The notes beneath the pieces were generated by a model. The model made no database searches and was not told where the DNA came from. It saw only the letters and a list, made by a program, of their open reading frames with translations. Position numbers and translations under genes: made by a program. From positions 1 to 64,000 of the forward strand of contig JACKJG010000011.1 of assembly GCA_020638065.1 (NCBI GenBank): a stretch of DNA of 64,000 nt, written 5' to 3'. Of this stretch, positions 35,543-42,591 are shown in pieces. This DNA is from Hyphomicrobiaceae bacterium. GTDB lineage: Bacteria > Pseudomonadota > Alphaproteobacteria > Rhizobiales > Devosiaceae. Within the stretch, counting starts at the first letter, position 1; each line of letters begins with the position of its first letter.

Positions 35543-35736
35543 TGGCCTATCCTCTTGAACTGCGACGGCATGCGATGTTTGACGAACTCGGCCAGGTGCG
35601 GCGGAAACGTGCGCTCGCTGTGTTCGTCGAGCATGTGGAGTGCCAACCCCTTTTGCCCACGCAGCTTTTTCAGGCAGTATGGGCATTGCTCGTCTGCGCC
35701 GGACCGAGAGCGGTGTTTGGTGTGCTTGTTGCTCAT
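35539..35736 (-). CDS. Small C2H2 zinc-finger-like phage protein
   Basis: A 65-residue basic protein with a single C2H2 pattern: CPYC, a 12-residue spacer (LKKLRGQKGLAL), then HMLDEH (Cys-x2-Cys-x12-His-x4-His). Basic residues on both sides suit nucleic-acid binding; this is an inference. It overlaps neighbours by 4 nt each. Single classical fingers are rare in phage proteins of this size. Confidence 0.75.
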   Translation of the reverse strand: MSNKHTKHRSRSGADEQCPYCLKKLRGQKGLALHMLDEHSERTFPPHLAEFVKHRMPSQFKRIGQ

Positions 35737-36254
35737 GCCTGCACCTCCTGTCTGCCGGTCATCAGGCTGGCGAAGCGGCCGGTCAGGTCCGTGCGATCGG
35801 CAAAGCGGTCTGCGGCGATGGCCAGGGCATCAGCCCATGCGGCCTCGATCTCGCCATTGGTCCAGCCGGCGCTGCGGGCGGCCAGAATGAGGGCCGGCTC
35901 GTTGGGCAACTCGGCCGCAAAGAGTGTGGCCAGGGCGCTGGCGCTGCGGTCCGGGGATTGTTCGACGGCCAGCCGCGCCGCGTCGTCGGCGGAAAGGCCT
36001 AAGGGGCGGGTGAGGCGGATGCCGGCAATTGCGCAGGCCCGTTCGCCCAGCCGCGCGATCTCGGCATCGGTGAACCCGTCTTCGCGCCACAGGCGGCAGA
36101 TATCCTCATAGGGCAGGTCGGGATAGTCCCGGGCCAGATCGGACATGCGGGAAATGGTGAGCAGCTCGACGCTGGAAAACGGGGTCTTTGGGCGGATGGG
36201 CAAATCGATGCCCGTCGACCGCCCGGCATTGATGGAATGGATTTGAAGCGACAT
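35733..36254 (-). CDS. Hypothetical phage protein, first gene of leftward early operon
   Basis: A 173-residue protein, mostly helical, with two stretches resembling helix-turn-helix units (YEDICRLWREDGFTDAEIAR and a later SAGWTNGEIEAAW), so DNA binding is possible. The start at 36254 has GGAGGG 5 nt upstream. It is the first gene after a promoter whose spacer is filled by a repressor operator, so it should be produced early on induction. Confidence 0.72.
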   Translation of the reverse strand: MSLQIHSINAGRSTGIDLPIRPKTPFSSVELLTISRMSDLARDYPDLPYEDICRLWREDGFTDAEIARLGERACAIAGIRLTRPLGLSADDAARLAVEQSPDRSASALATLFAAELPNEPALILAARSAGWTNGEIEAAWADALAIAADRFADRTDLTGRFASLMTGRQEVQA

Positions 36255-36282
36255 GGCGCCCTCCGTTGGTGAAACGGAGGGG

Positions 36283-36311
36283 AACGTAATGCGGCAGAAC
36301 TGCCGTGTCAA
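36283..36311 (-). promoter_or_regulatory. Leftward early promoter (PL-like)
   Basis: On the minus strand a perfect TTGACA (36311-36306) is followed after 17 nt by TACGTT (36288-36283). The 17-nt spacer begins with the 14-bp operator CGGCAGTTCTGCCG, so repressor binding would block RNA polymerase directly. It faces the gene starting at 36254. Confidence 0.75.
36292..36305. promoter_or_regulatory. Phage repressor operator, left copy 1
   Basis: CGGCAGAACTGCCG: two 6-bp arms (CGGCAG/CTGCCG) around AA. Identical to the copy at 37977-37990 in the rightward promoter. Confidence 0.82.
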
Positions 36312-36318
36312 ACGAAAA

Positions 36319-36332
36319 CGGCAAAACTGCCG
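36319..36332. promoter_or_regulatory. Phage repressor operator, left copy 2
   Basis: CGGCAAAACTGCCG, one base different from the other two copies. It is spaced 27 bp from copy 1 (start to start), ends next to the stop codon of the HIRAN-TM2 gene, and lies just upstream of the left promoter's -35 box. Confidence 0.8.
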
Positions 36333-37172
36333 CTATTTGCCAAGGCGGCGCTCATGCCGCCGCCTGACCGTGCGGGTATGATCGTCAACCATCATGGGAA
36401 TGAGAATGAGATCGATCAGGGCCCAGAACCCCCATATACCCAGCAGAATGACGCCGATTCCGAGCACGAAAGTGGCGGTGCCGAATACAAATAGAAGCAG
36501 TTGCAGAATGCCGCTGCCAAACCGGCCCAGATAGTAGCGATGGGCGCCGGCCCAGCCCAGAAAGAACCAGAGCAAATAGGCCAGAAGGCTCGATTTGCGT
36601 TCATTGGCGACGCGCTGTTCGACGAGCAGCATGGTTTCGGTGTCGAGTGGCTCCCGGGTGATCATGCGTTGCCACATGGGCCGCGCTGCAGGCTTCCCTG
36701 GTGTGGCGGCCGGCGCGGGTGCGTCTTGCGAATGAGCCTTGGCCTGCCCGGCATTCCGGCTGAGCGTCAAGGGTCCTGGCGGATCCGGTTCCGGCGGCCA
36801 GTCCATATCGAGGCGGACGCCGAAATTGGCCCGCCGCCCGTCGGCCTCGAGCCAGCCGCCGACAATCATGGCTGCCACGCCAATCGGCCGGCGACCAAGC
36901 CCATGATATTCCAGGGCCTCCTGATATTCCGCGGCGCGGGACCGCGGCAGATATCCAACCAGCTTGCCATCGATCGCGACGATTATGGCGTTCTTGTCGT
37001 GGGGGTTGTTGGGCTCGGGTATCAGAAGTGCCTGGCATTCCTGCTCGACGCCACCGGCCCCCAAATCCTCAACGCAGGAGCGCAGGTTTTTCTGGTTGGA
37101 CGCTTCGCCGACAATGTCGACATCGAACGTGCCGCCGCCTATCCACGAATGCGCCGGTGCATAGGTCGGCAT
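36333..37172 (-). CDS. HIRAN-TM2 domain membrane protein
   Basis: A 279-residue protein that joins two domains. The N-terminal ~115 residues resemble HIRAN: TFDVDIVGEASNQ, ALLIPEPNNPHDKNAIIVA and GYLPRSRAAEY (the NPHDxNAI and GYLpr signatures). HIRAN domains bind DNA ends or stalled forks in helicases such as HLTF. The C-terminus is a TM2 domain with two membrane helices (LLAYLLWFFLGWAGAHRYYL and IGVILLGIWGFWALIDLIL). It lies 9 nt downstream of the repressor gene and may be expressed in the lysogen. A lysogenic-conversion or superinfection role is an inference. Confidence 0.8.
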   Translation of the reverse strand: MPTYAPAHSWIGGGTFDVDIVGEASNQKNLRSCVEDLGAGGVEQECQALLIPEPNNPHDKNAIIVAIDGKLVGYLPRSRAAEYQEALEYHGLGRRPIGVAAMIVGGWLEADGRRANFGVRLDMDWPPEPDPPGPLTLSRNAGQAKAHSQDAPAPAATPGKPAARPMWQRMITREPLDTETMLLVEQRVANERKSSLLAYLLWFFLGWAGAHRYYLGRFGSGILQLLLFVFGTATFVLGIGVILLGIWGFWALIDLILIPMMVDDHTRTVRRRHERRLGK

Positions 37173-37181
37173 CGCGAAACC

Positions 37182-37916
37182 TCAAAACAGAAACAGGTCA
37201 TTGTCAGTTGCTACCCTGTGGATGGCGGTCACGAATTCAAGGGGAATTTCGACAATTGCCCGCGGGTTGATCTGTTCCAGAATGAGCTTGCCGCCGCCAC
37301 GTCGCCGGTAAATCTTGATATAGGCCTGGCCGGGCTCGTGTTCCCAGTGCTTGGTTTGCACGATGACCGTGTCGCCCGGTGCCGGAGGCCGGTGCGGTTG
37401 CACGAAACGAATGGTGCCCGGCGGGTGCATCGGGTCCATCGAATCTCCTTCGACAAAAATCGCGTAGATATCGCGCTGGTTGGCCAGTCCATCCGGCATG
37501 CGCGCCCATTGGATGGGCGTCATGTCGATCAGAAAACCCTCGAAGCCGCCATTGTCGCCGATGGGGAGAATGGACCCCTGGGCCGTGCCCATGACCGGAA
37601 CCGTTGCCGGGCCTTTGGGGATAGGCGGCCCCTTGACGATGCGCGCGTCCGGACGTGGCGCCGGCGGGTTTGCAGAACTGCCTCTGTCGGTCAGGGCCAG
37701 CACCCAGTCGACCCCGACCTGGAGCAATTCGGCCAGCCCTGCAAGGTTCTGACCCCGCGGCGTGTAGACTGGACCTGATTTGAGTTTCCGGAACAGATCC
37801 GCATTGCGGCCATCGGTTGCGCGCAGTGACGCCTCGCGATCGGTCAGGCCGGGATGGACTTCATCGAGCCGCGCACGGATGCGCAGATAAACGTCATTTT
37901 CCGCGGGCTTGGTCAT
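37182..37916 (-). CDS. CI/LexA-like phage repressor with S24 peptidase domain
   Basis: A 244-residue repressor. The N-terminal ~75 residues hold a helix-turn-helix-like region (LTDREASLRATDGRNADLFR, LAGLAELLQVGVDWV). The C-terminal domain is the S24 fold: nucleophile Ser159 in VEGDSMDPMHPPG and probable general base Lys201 in AYIKIYRR, 42 residues later as in lambda CI. Host RecA-stimulated self-cleavage would induce the phage; the hinge GTAQGS (110-115) is a candidate cut region. Start at 37916; a second ATG 9 nt upstream is possible. It faces away from the rightward early promoter. Confidence 0.9.
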   Translation of the reverse strand: MTKPAENDVYLRIRARLDEVHPGLTDREASLRATDGRNADLFRKLKSGPVYTPRGQNLAGLAELLQVGVDWVLALTDRGSSANPPAPRPDARIVKGPPIPKGPATVPVMGTAQGSILPIGDNGGFEGFLIDMTPIQWARMPDGLANQRDIYAIFVEGDSMDPMHPPGTIRFVQPHRPPAPGDTVIVQTKHWEHEPGQAYIKIYRRRGGGKLILEQINPRAIVEIPLEFVTAIHRVATDNDLFLF

Positions 37917-37967
37917 AAGCGGCATATTAGCCGTGCCCCCGAATTCGCACCAGCGTCATAAGTGCCG

Positions 37968-37997
37968 TTGACAAAACGGCAGAACTGCCGCATTGAT
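37968..37997 (+). promoter_or_regulatory. Rightward early promoter (PR-like) with operator
   Basis: TTGACA (37968-37973) is followed by a spacer containing the operator CGGCAGAACTGCCG (37977-37990) and a weak -10 (ATTGAT at 37992-37997). The arrangement mirrors the left promoter. Transcription would begin near 38004, so the ATG at 38005 could be read from a leaderless message. Confidence 0.72.
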
Positions 37998-38355
37998 GCG
38001 GACCATGTTGACTCAGATCGAACAGATTTTCCTCGTGGCCGACGTGTTCGGTCAGGCAACGGGCCGCAGCCGCGGCCGCGTCTCCGACATGGTATTCGGC
38101 CGGGGCGGCAAGCTGCAGGCAATTGCCGACGGCGCAGATGTGGGCAGCCGCCGCCTTGAAAAGGCGATGCACTGGTTTTCCGAAAACTGGCCGGAGGGCG
38201 TTGCCTGGCCAGCCGATGTGCCGCGGCCGTCTTTTGATGCCGCCGAGATGGCCGATCCATTGGCCGGAACAAGGGAACTCCAATTGGCGGGGGTGCCGGG
38301 GAAGGGCGCCCAGCGCCCGACGGCGGCTCAAGCAAAAACCGAGGCGGTCCAATGA
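37996..38355 (+). CDS. Cro-like phage regulator (probable)
   Basis: A 119-residue protein divergent from the repressor, in the position of Cro. A helical N-terminus (IEQIFLVADVFGQATG) precedes SRGRVSDMVFGRGGKLQAIA, which looks like a helix-turn-helix, followed by GSRRLEKAMHWFSENWP. The C-terminal tail LAGVPGKGAQRPTAAQ partly matches the 42-nt repeat in translation. Starts at 37993 (TTG), 37996 or 38005 are possible; the last fits a leaderless message. The function is inferred from place, not from a recognised family. Confidence 0.66.
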   Translation: MRTMLTQIEQIFLVADVFGQATGRSRGRVSDMVFGRGGKLQAIADGADVGSRRLEKAMHWFSENWPEGVAWPADVPRPSFDAAEMADPLAGTRELQLAGVPGKGAQRPTAAQAKTEAVQ

Positions 38356-38687
38356 GCGCCGCAAACCCTTTCCGCAGCCCTGCACAGTCCCTGATCTCCT
38401 CCTCCTGTCAGGTTGCATTCTGTGTCTCCTCCCTTGGGGCTGCGGCGGACTGGCCGGCGGGTGAGCCCGTTTCGCGTTTCATCCGCCGGCCTTTTTCTTG
38501 TTGTTGCCGCCGTCGCGGCCTCTGGCCGCTTCCCCGGCACCCCCGCCATTTGTGTTCGCCGCCGTCGCGATCTCCGATTGCTTCACCGGCATCCCCGCCA
38601 ATGGGCGGTACCCTCGATCATCTGACCCTTTCACGCCCCGCCGTGCGGGGTCACGGAATAGCTTGTGGAGAATTATTCCATGACTGA
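38352..38687 (+). CDS. Doubtful small phage gene running through repeats
   Basis: The frame begins with ATGA overlapping the upstream stop, as real genes in this operon do, and the first ~45 residues (MSAANPFRSPAQSLISSSC) look plausible. The remainder (Arg/Pro/His-rich) is the translation of two 42-nt repeat copies and looks unnatural. Possibly a real small gene whose 3' half was replaced by repeat insertion; it also overlaps the next gene start. Confidence 0.32.
   Translation: MSAANPFRSPAQSLISSSCQVAFCVSSLGAAADWPAGEPVSRFIRRPFSCCCRRRGLWPLPRHPRHLCSPPSRSPIASPASPPMGGTLDHLTLSRPAVRGHGIACGELFHD
38506..38599. repeat. Two tandem copies of the 42-nt dispersed repeat
   Basis: Copies at 38506-38547 and 38558-38599 separated by 10 nt. 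The first differs from the copy in the MazG-like gene at one base; the second is about 80% alike. A 25-nt inverted relative of the 3' half (GGCGGGGGTGCCGGGG) is at 38286-38310. Confidence 0.78.
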
Positions 38688-39162
38688 TCGGGCAGGGCGG
38701 CAATTCGGCCAGGAACAATATCGTGCGCTCAAGACGGCGTTTCGCATGCTCGTTGCGGAGATGGGCAAGCAGACCTATGCCGCCGAGGTGACGCGGGTCG
38801 AGCAGGCGGCGATTTCCAAATATGGCGCGCCGCACGATTTTGAACATTTTCCGCCCGTCGACGTGGTGGCAGATCTCGAGCGGCATAGCGGCGACCCGGT
38901 GGTCACCAGCCTCATGGCGCAGTTGCAGGGCGGGGTGTTCGTCAAGCTGCCAACGGGCGGCATGGGCGAGGTCGAACTGAGCCTGGCGCAATGTTCCAAG
39001 GAATTTTCCGACGTGGTGCAGCAATGGGCCTTCGCGATCGCCGACGGCACCTTCACCCGCGCCGAGGCGGACGACCTCCTGCCCGAAGTCGATGAGCTGA
39101 TCGAGGCCGCCGTGCGCCTGAAACACGTTCTGGCAGCCAAAGCCGGGGAGGGACGGGGATGA
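38680..39162 (+). CDS. CII-like phage regulatory protein
   Basis: A 160-residue protein resembling the phage CII (CP76) regulatory family: an N-terminal DNA-binding region (FRMLVAEMGKQTYAAEV, TRVEQAAISKYGA) followed by FEHFPPVDVVADLERHSGDP. ATG at 38680 is chosen with GGAG 10 nt upstream. It is downstream of the Cro-like gene, where lambdoid phages keep cII. Its stop overlaps the methyltransferase start by 4 nt. Confidence 0.74.
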   Translation: MTDRAGRQFGQEQYRALKTAFRMLVAEMGKQTYAAEVTRVEQAAISKYGAPHDFEHFPPVDVVADLERHSGDPVVTSLMAQLQGGVFVKLPTGGMGEVELSLAQCSKEFSDVVQQWAFAIADGTFTRAEADDLLPEVDELIEAAVRLKHVLAAKAGEGRG

Positions 39163-39731
39163 CTGTCACCGCCTCCAGCTTTGTGGGCAGGCCGAACGAT
39201 CTGTACGAGACGGAGCCTTGGGCGGTTGACGCGCTGGTGCGTGCGGTTCCTGACTTCGGCGACGCAGGAGCGCGAATATGGGACCCGGCCGCGGGCAACC
39301 ATGCCATTCTGGATTTGTTTCGCGCGCGCGGGCAGGTAACCCTTGCCTCTGACATAGAAACCTATGATCGAGAGCACGATTTTGAAGCCGACTTCCTCTG
39401 GCCATCTCCCAAATCGGGTGGCCTTTGGAGCGTCGTCACCAATCCGCCTTATGGCAAGAGCAATCGCCTGGCGGTCGCCTTTGTCGAGCGTGCACTGCTG
39501 GTTTGCCCCAATTGGGTAGCCATGCTGCTGACGGCCAAGTTCGACTTCGGCAAGACCCGCACCCATCTGCTGCGTGACGAGCCGCGGTTCTTCGGCAAGG
39601 TGGCGCTGCTCGATCGGATCAGCTGGGTGGGCAACGGACAGACCGGAACCGAAGACCATGCCTGGTTCGTCTGGGGACCGGCCAGTTGGGCGCCCTTTCT
39701 TCCGAAAATGTTCTGGGAGGCGCGGAAATGA
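39159..39731 (+). CDS. Phage N6-adenine DNA methyltransferase-like protein
   Basis: A 190-residue SAM-dependent methyltransferase. The catalytic motif NPPYGKSN (motif IV, N6-adenine class) is at about residue 97, and the SAM-binding segment is IWDPAAGNHAILDLF near residue 45. No specificity domain is obvious, so the target sequence is unknown. No restriction enzyme gene is adjacent, which makes it an orphan. ATGA overlaps link it to the CII-like gene before and the GcrA-like gene after. Confidence 0.84.
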   Translation: MTVTASSFVGRPNDLYETEPWAVDALVRAVPDFGDAGARIWDPAAGNHAILDLFRARGQVTLASDIETYDREHDFEADFLWPSPKSGGLWSVVTNPPYGKSNRLAVAFVERALLVCPNWVAMLLTAKFDFGKTRTHLLRDEPRFFGKVALLDRISWVGNGQTGTEDHAWFVWGPASWAPFLPKMFWEARK

Positions 39732-40321
39732 ACCAGACCGCGCCCTGGAGCGAAGCCAATGTGCGCCGGCTCAGAAAGCTGGCCGGCGACGGCCTGACCC
39801 TCGCCGAGATCGCCGATGCGTTCGGCCGCCACAAATCGACCATCCAGCGCCATGCCCAGCGGCATGACGTCGAGATTGCCCGGGTTGTGCGCTCGACCTG
39901 GCAGGATGCGCTGGACGGGCGGCTTCGCGAACTGGCCGGTCAGGGCTATTCGCGCCGCGAAATCGCGCAATTGATGGATCAGCCGCTTTCGGCGGTCGAC
40001 CACAGGCTGACCAGCCTTGGCATTCAGACCCGCGGACTCAACCGGCCGCGGCGTCCGGTGTTGCCGGGCACATCAGGCCCGGAGGTCAAGACCAGCCGGT
40101 CCGGCGAGCGCTTTGCCGCTTCGGTTCTCGATCCCCTCAACGCGCCGCCGGGTGCGCGGCTTCTGCCCCTGACCGATCGAGAACCGGGCATGTGCTGCTG
40201 GCCCTTCGTCGGGCCGGAGGGCGGGACGCTCTATTGCGCGGCCGACGTTGCAGGCGAGGGCAATTATTGCGCCGGACATGCGGCGCGCATGTTTGCGGGC
40301 GGGAGGCGGCGCGATGAGTGA
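39728..40321 (+). CDS. GcrA-like regulator encoded by the prophage
   Basis: A 197-residue protein. Its N-terminus has two successive helix-turn-helix units (LAGDGLTLAEIADAFGRHKS and LAGQGYSRREIAQLMDQPLS). The C-terminus, CCWPFVGPEGGTLYCAADV then NYCAGHAARMF, resembles the Cys/His-rich end of GcrA, the alphaproteobacterial cell-cycle factor that binds sigma-70 and acts at N6-methylated GANTC promoters. The preceding gene is an adenine methyltransferase. Redirecting host polymerase to phage promoters is an inference. Confidence 0.78.
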   Translation: MNQTAPWSEANVRRLRKLAGDGLTLAEIADAFGRHKSTIQRHAQRHDVEIARVVRSTWQDALDGRLRELAGQGYSRREIAQLMDQPLSAVDHRLTSLGIQTRGLNRPRRPVLPGTSGPEVKTSRSGERFAASVLDPLNAPPGARLLPLTDREPGMCCWPFVGPEGGTLYCAADVAGEGNYCAGHAARMFAGGRRRDE

Positions 40322-40658
40322 ATGCTGCCCGACCTGCGGCCAGAAGCTGCCCGACGATGGCGCGCTGCAGATCGATTACGAAGCGGGGATCGTCGTTTTC
40401 GGTGGCCGCTTCGCGAGTTTCCCAAAACAGGAATTCGAAATCCTCGCTGCTCTGCTCGAGTCCAGCCCGCGCGTTCTGAGCAAGGACCAGTTGCTGGCGC
40501 GCGCCTATCCCGCCAGTGCCGATGAGGAGCCTGAAATCAAGATCGTCGACGTCTACGTCTGCAAGATCCGAAAAAAGCTCGCAGGTATACCGCTCAACAT
40601 CCAGACCGAGTGGGGCCGCGGTTATCGCGTCATATTGGGAGATTTGCCAGATGCCTGA
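40314..40658 (+). CDS. Stand-alone winged-helix protein (OmpR/CtrA-type DNA-binding domain)
   Basis: A 114-residue protein made of a short N-terminal Cys motif (CCPTCGQKL) and a complete OmpR/PhoB-type C-terminal DNA-binding domain: FPKQEFEILAALLESSPRVL, KIVDVYVCKIRKKL and WGRGYRVI. No receiver domain is present, so phosphorylation would not control it. The start at 40314 overlaps the GcrA-like gene by 8 nt. It follows a methyltransferase and a GcrA-like gene. Confidence 0.84.
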   Translation: MSECCPTCGQKLPDDGALQIDYEAGIVVFGGRFASFPKQEFEILAALLESSPRVLSKDQLLARAYPASADEEPEIKIVDVYVCKIRKKLAGIPLNIQTEWGRGYRVILGDLPDA

Positions 40659-41451
40659 GATCAACCAGGCCATCGGTGCCCGGCCTTCGCTTGAATGGGT
40701 GCCCGTTGAACGCATCAGAGTGGACCACAATTACCAGCGCGAAATCCGCCCGGCGCTGGTCGAGCGTATCCTGGCCAATTTCGGCTGGGACCATTTTGGA
40801 GCCGTGGTTCTGGCACCGCAACCGGACGGCACATTTCACGTTACCGACGGACAGCACCGGGTCAAGGCGGCGGCACTGCATCCGGACATTTCCGAGGTGC
40901 CGGCGCTGGTGATTGCGGCGGACGGCACGAACGCCGAAGCAAAGAACTTTCTTATCATCAATCGCGACCGGCAGGCGGTGAATGCGGTCGACCGCTATTG
41001 GGCCGGGATCGCGGCAAGCGACCCGGACTGTCTGCATATGGCCGGCGTTCTGAAGCAGGCGAAGTGTGACGTGGTTCCGTCGTTGGGCGAAATCGGGGTC
41101 GGCCTGACATCGTCCGTGCACGCGCTGCAACGCGCCCTGGCACGTCATGGCGACAAGGCCGTCATCGACGCGCTCAATATCATTCGCCGGGCGTGGCCTG
41201 ACGATGCCAAGGCTCTGCGCGGGACCTTGATTCAGGCATTGGCGCGGCTCCACAGAACCAACAGCAATCTCGATCGGGACCGGTTGCGCGGCGTGCTTGC
41301 CGGACAGAGTTTCGCGCAGCTGACGGCGCATGCCGAGGGATTTCGCAAGCTGAGCGGGGGTTCGGCCGAGACGGCGCTGAGCAAGACGATTTCTGAGCTC
41401 TACAACAAGGGCCTGAGCAAGAACATCATCTATTTCGGGGCTGCCGCATGA
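40651..41451 (+). CDS. ParB-like nuclease-domain phage protein
   Basis: A 266-residue protein with an N-terminal ParB/Srx-type domain: VERIRVDHNYQREIRPALV and the conserved DGQHRVKAAAL segment (about residues 67-77), followed by a helical region. Such phage proteins are usually found near replication genes and may bind CTP or DNA; plasmid partition is not implied. Its start overlaps the winged-helix gene by 8 nt. Confidence 0.8.
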   Translation: MPEINQAIGARPSLEWVPVERIRVDHNYQREIRPALVERILANFGWDHFGAVVLAPQPDGTFHVTDGQHRVKAAALHPDISEVPALVIAADGTNAEAKNFLIINRDRQAVNAVDRYWAGIAASDPDCLHMAGVLKQAKCDVVPSLGEIGVGLTSSVHALQRALARHGDKAVIDALNIIRRAWPDDAKALRGTLIQALARLHRTNSNLDRDRLRGVLAGQSFAQLTAHAEGFRKLSGGSAETALSKTISELYNKGLSKNIIYFGAAA

Positions 41452-41690
41452 ATCCAGCCCGGCGCGCCCGCATCGAGAAAGAGATCGAACGGCACTTGGA
41501 CGCGGCGGCGCGGCTGGTGGCGCTGCTCGACGCGCTCGACGGCGATGCTGACGGCGAGCCGGACCTCGGCTGGGTCGAGACCGAATGGGGCATTGTTCTT
41601 CTCAACGCGGACGACTGCGAGGAGGAGGTGACATTTCGCGTCTTGCAGGGGCACGGATGCGGAACAGCGCTGGTCGAACTGATACGATAA
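41448..41690 (+). CDS. Hypothetical phage protein, possibly truncated
   Basis: An 80-residue acidic protein: a helical start (ARRARIEKEIERHLDAAARL) and DGEPDLGWVETEWGIVLLNADDCEEE. It overlaps the ParB-like stop by 4 nt. The sequence downstream loses coding character at once, so the natural C-terminus may be missing. Confidence 0.65.
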   Translation: MNPARRARIEKEIERHLDAAARLVALLDALDGDADGEPDLGWVETEWGIVLLNADDCEEEVTFRVLQGHGCGTALVELIR

Positions 41691-42321
41691 CGCCTTTTGC
41701 CCGTGCCGAGTTCGAGTTGGCCTGCCAATACGTAACTGATCCGGTCAGGCGACAGGCGCTTGCTGGTACGGTCGTTCATGGGGTTCAGTAGCGGGCTTGG
41801 TGTCAATTTCAGGCGAACGGGATTCCGTTCCGACAGTAAAAAGAGTGGCTCTACGCCGACTTTGGATTAGCGCAATTACCCGCGGCACTTGCTTCGATCG
41901 TTGATCGATTGTGCAGGGTGACCGTCGAAAACAAGAGACGCGACCGCTTTGATGCGTCAGCACGATGCGCCGGACACCTACTGTTGTTTCCCTCGCAGGG
42001 ACTCGCGGCGGAAAGCTGGTGGGTGGCCAGCCCTATCACGCCTACGCTGCATGAGCTCAGCGAAGAACAGCATGCAACTTCTCAGTGCATAGTGCGAGCT
42101 CGAGGCATGTGATTGTTCCTGTCGGGTTATCCGAGTGATCTCTACGAAGACTTGCTGCCCGGCTGTGGCGCAGGCTCGAACGCACGCATGGCGCTGGCTG
42201 ACTGGTGCCAGAAAGCGGACCGAGGTCCTTTAAGCCGCCCTGCGGCGACAGAACCGCCCGCAGCCTACATTGGCCGGAAGTATTGGCATGAACTCCCCGG
42301 TCGGATTCGCATGACGGGCGC
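41691..42321. other. Region without a convincing gene
   Basis: About 630 nt. Frames are short and mutually interrupted, and base composition drops towards 55% GC. It begins the disturbed part of the replication module and may hold remnants of phage genes that cannot be aligned by eye. Confidence 0.5.
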
Positions 42322-42591
42322 GTGCGCTGCGGCGCGCGGCGTCGGACATGGCGTTCAGTGTGCTGCCAATGCCTTCAGGCGAGCATCATCTGCTCCGAGG
42401 TGGCGCTTCTGGGCACGGGCACCAGCGTCACCTACCGGCAGGCCGACATCAAACCCCTGCGCGCCGCCTTCGACGCCTTCGAGGCGGAATGCGCGTTCGA
42501 GGATGGGCGGCCCGACGACCGGCTCCATCCGCTGGGTCAGGGCTGGAGCCGCCAGGCGCTACGCCCAGTGCAGGCCCTGAGGGACGAAGCG
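42322..42591 (+). pseudogene. Degraded phage gene upstream of the primase
   Basis: The frame ending near 42591 contains a protein-like segment (SVTYRQADIKPLRAAFDAFE, then GRPDDRLHPLGQGWSRQALR), but there is no credible start and the upstream part is not coding-like. It reads on into the primase start, so at least one natural stop or frame has been lost. Probably the 3' part of an unidentified phage gene. Confidence 0.45.

Noticed and set aside
41909..42112. 67-codon ORF after the ParB-like region
   Set aside because: Its composition is not like the phage genes, it has no ribosome site and lies in the disturbed region; treated as non-coding.
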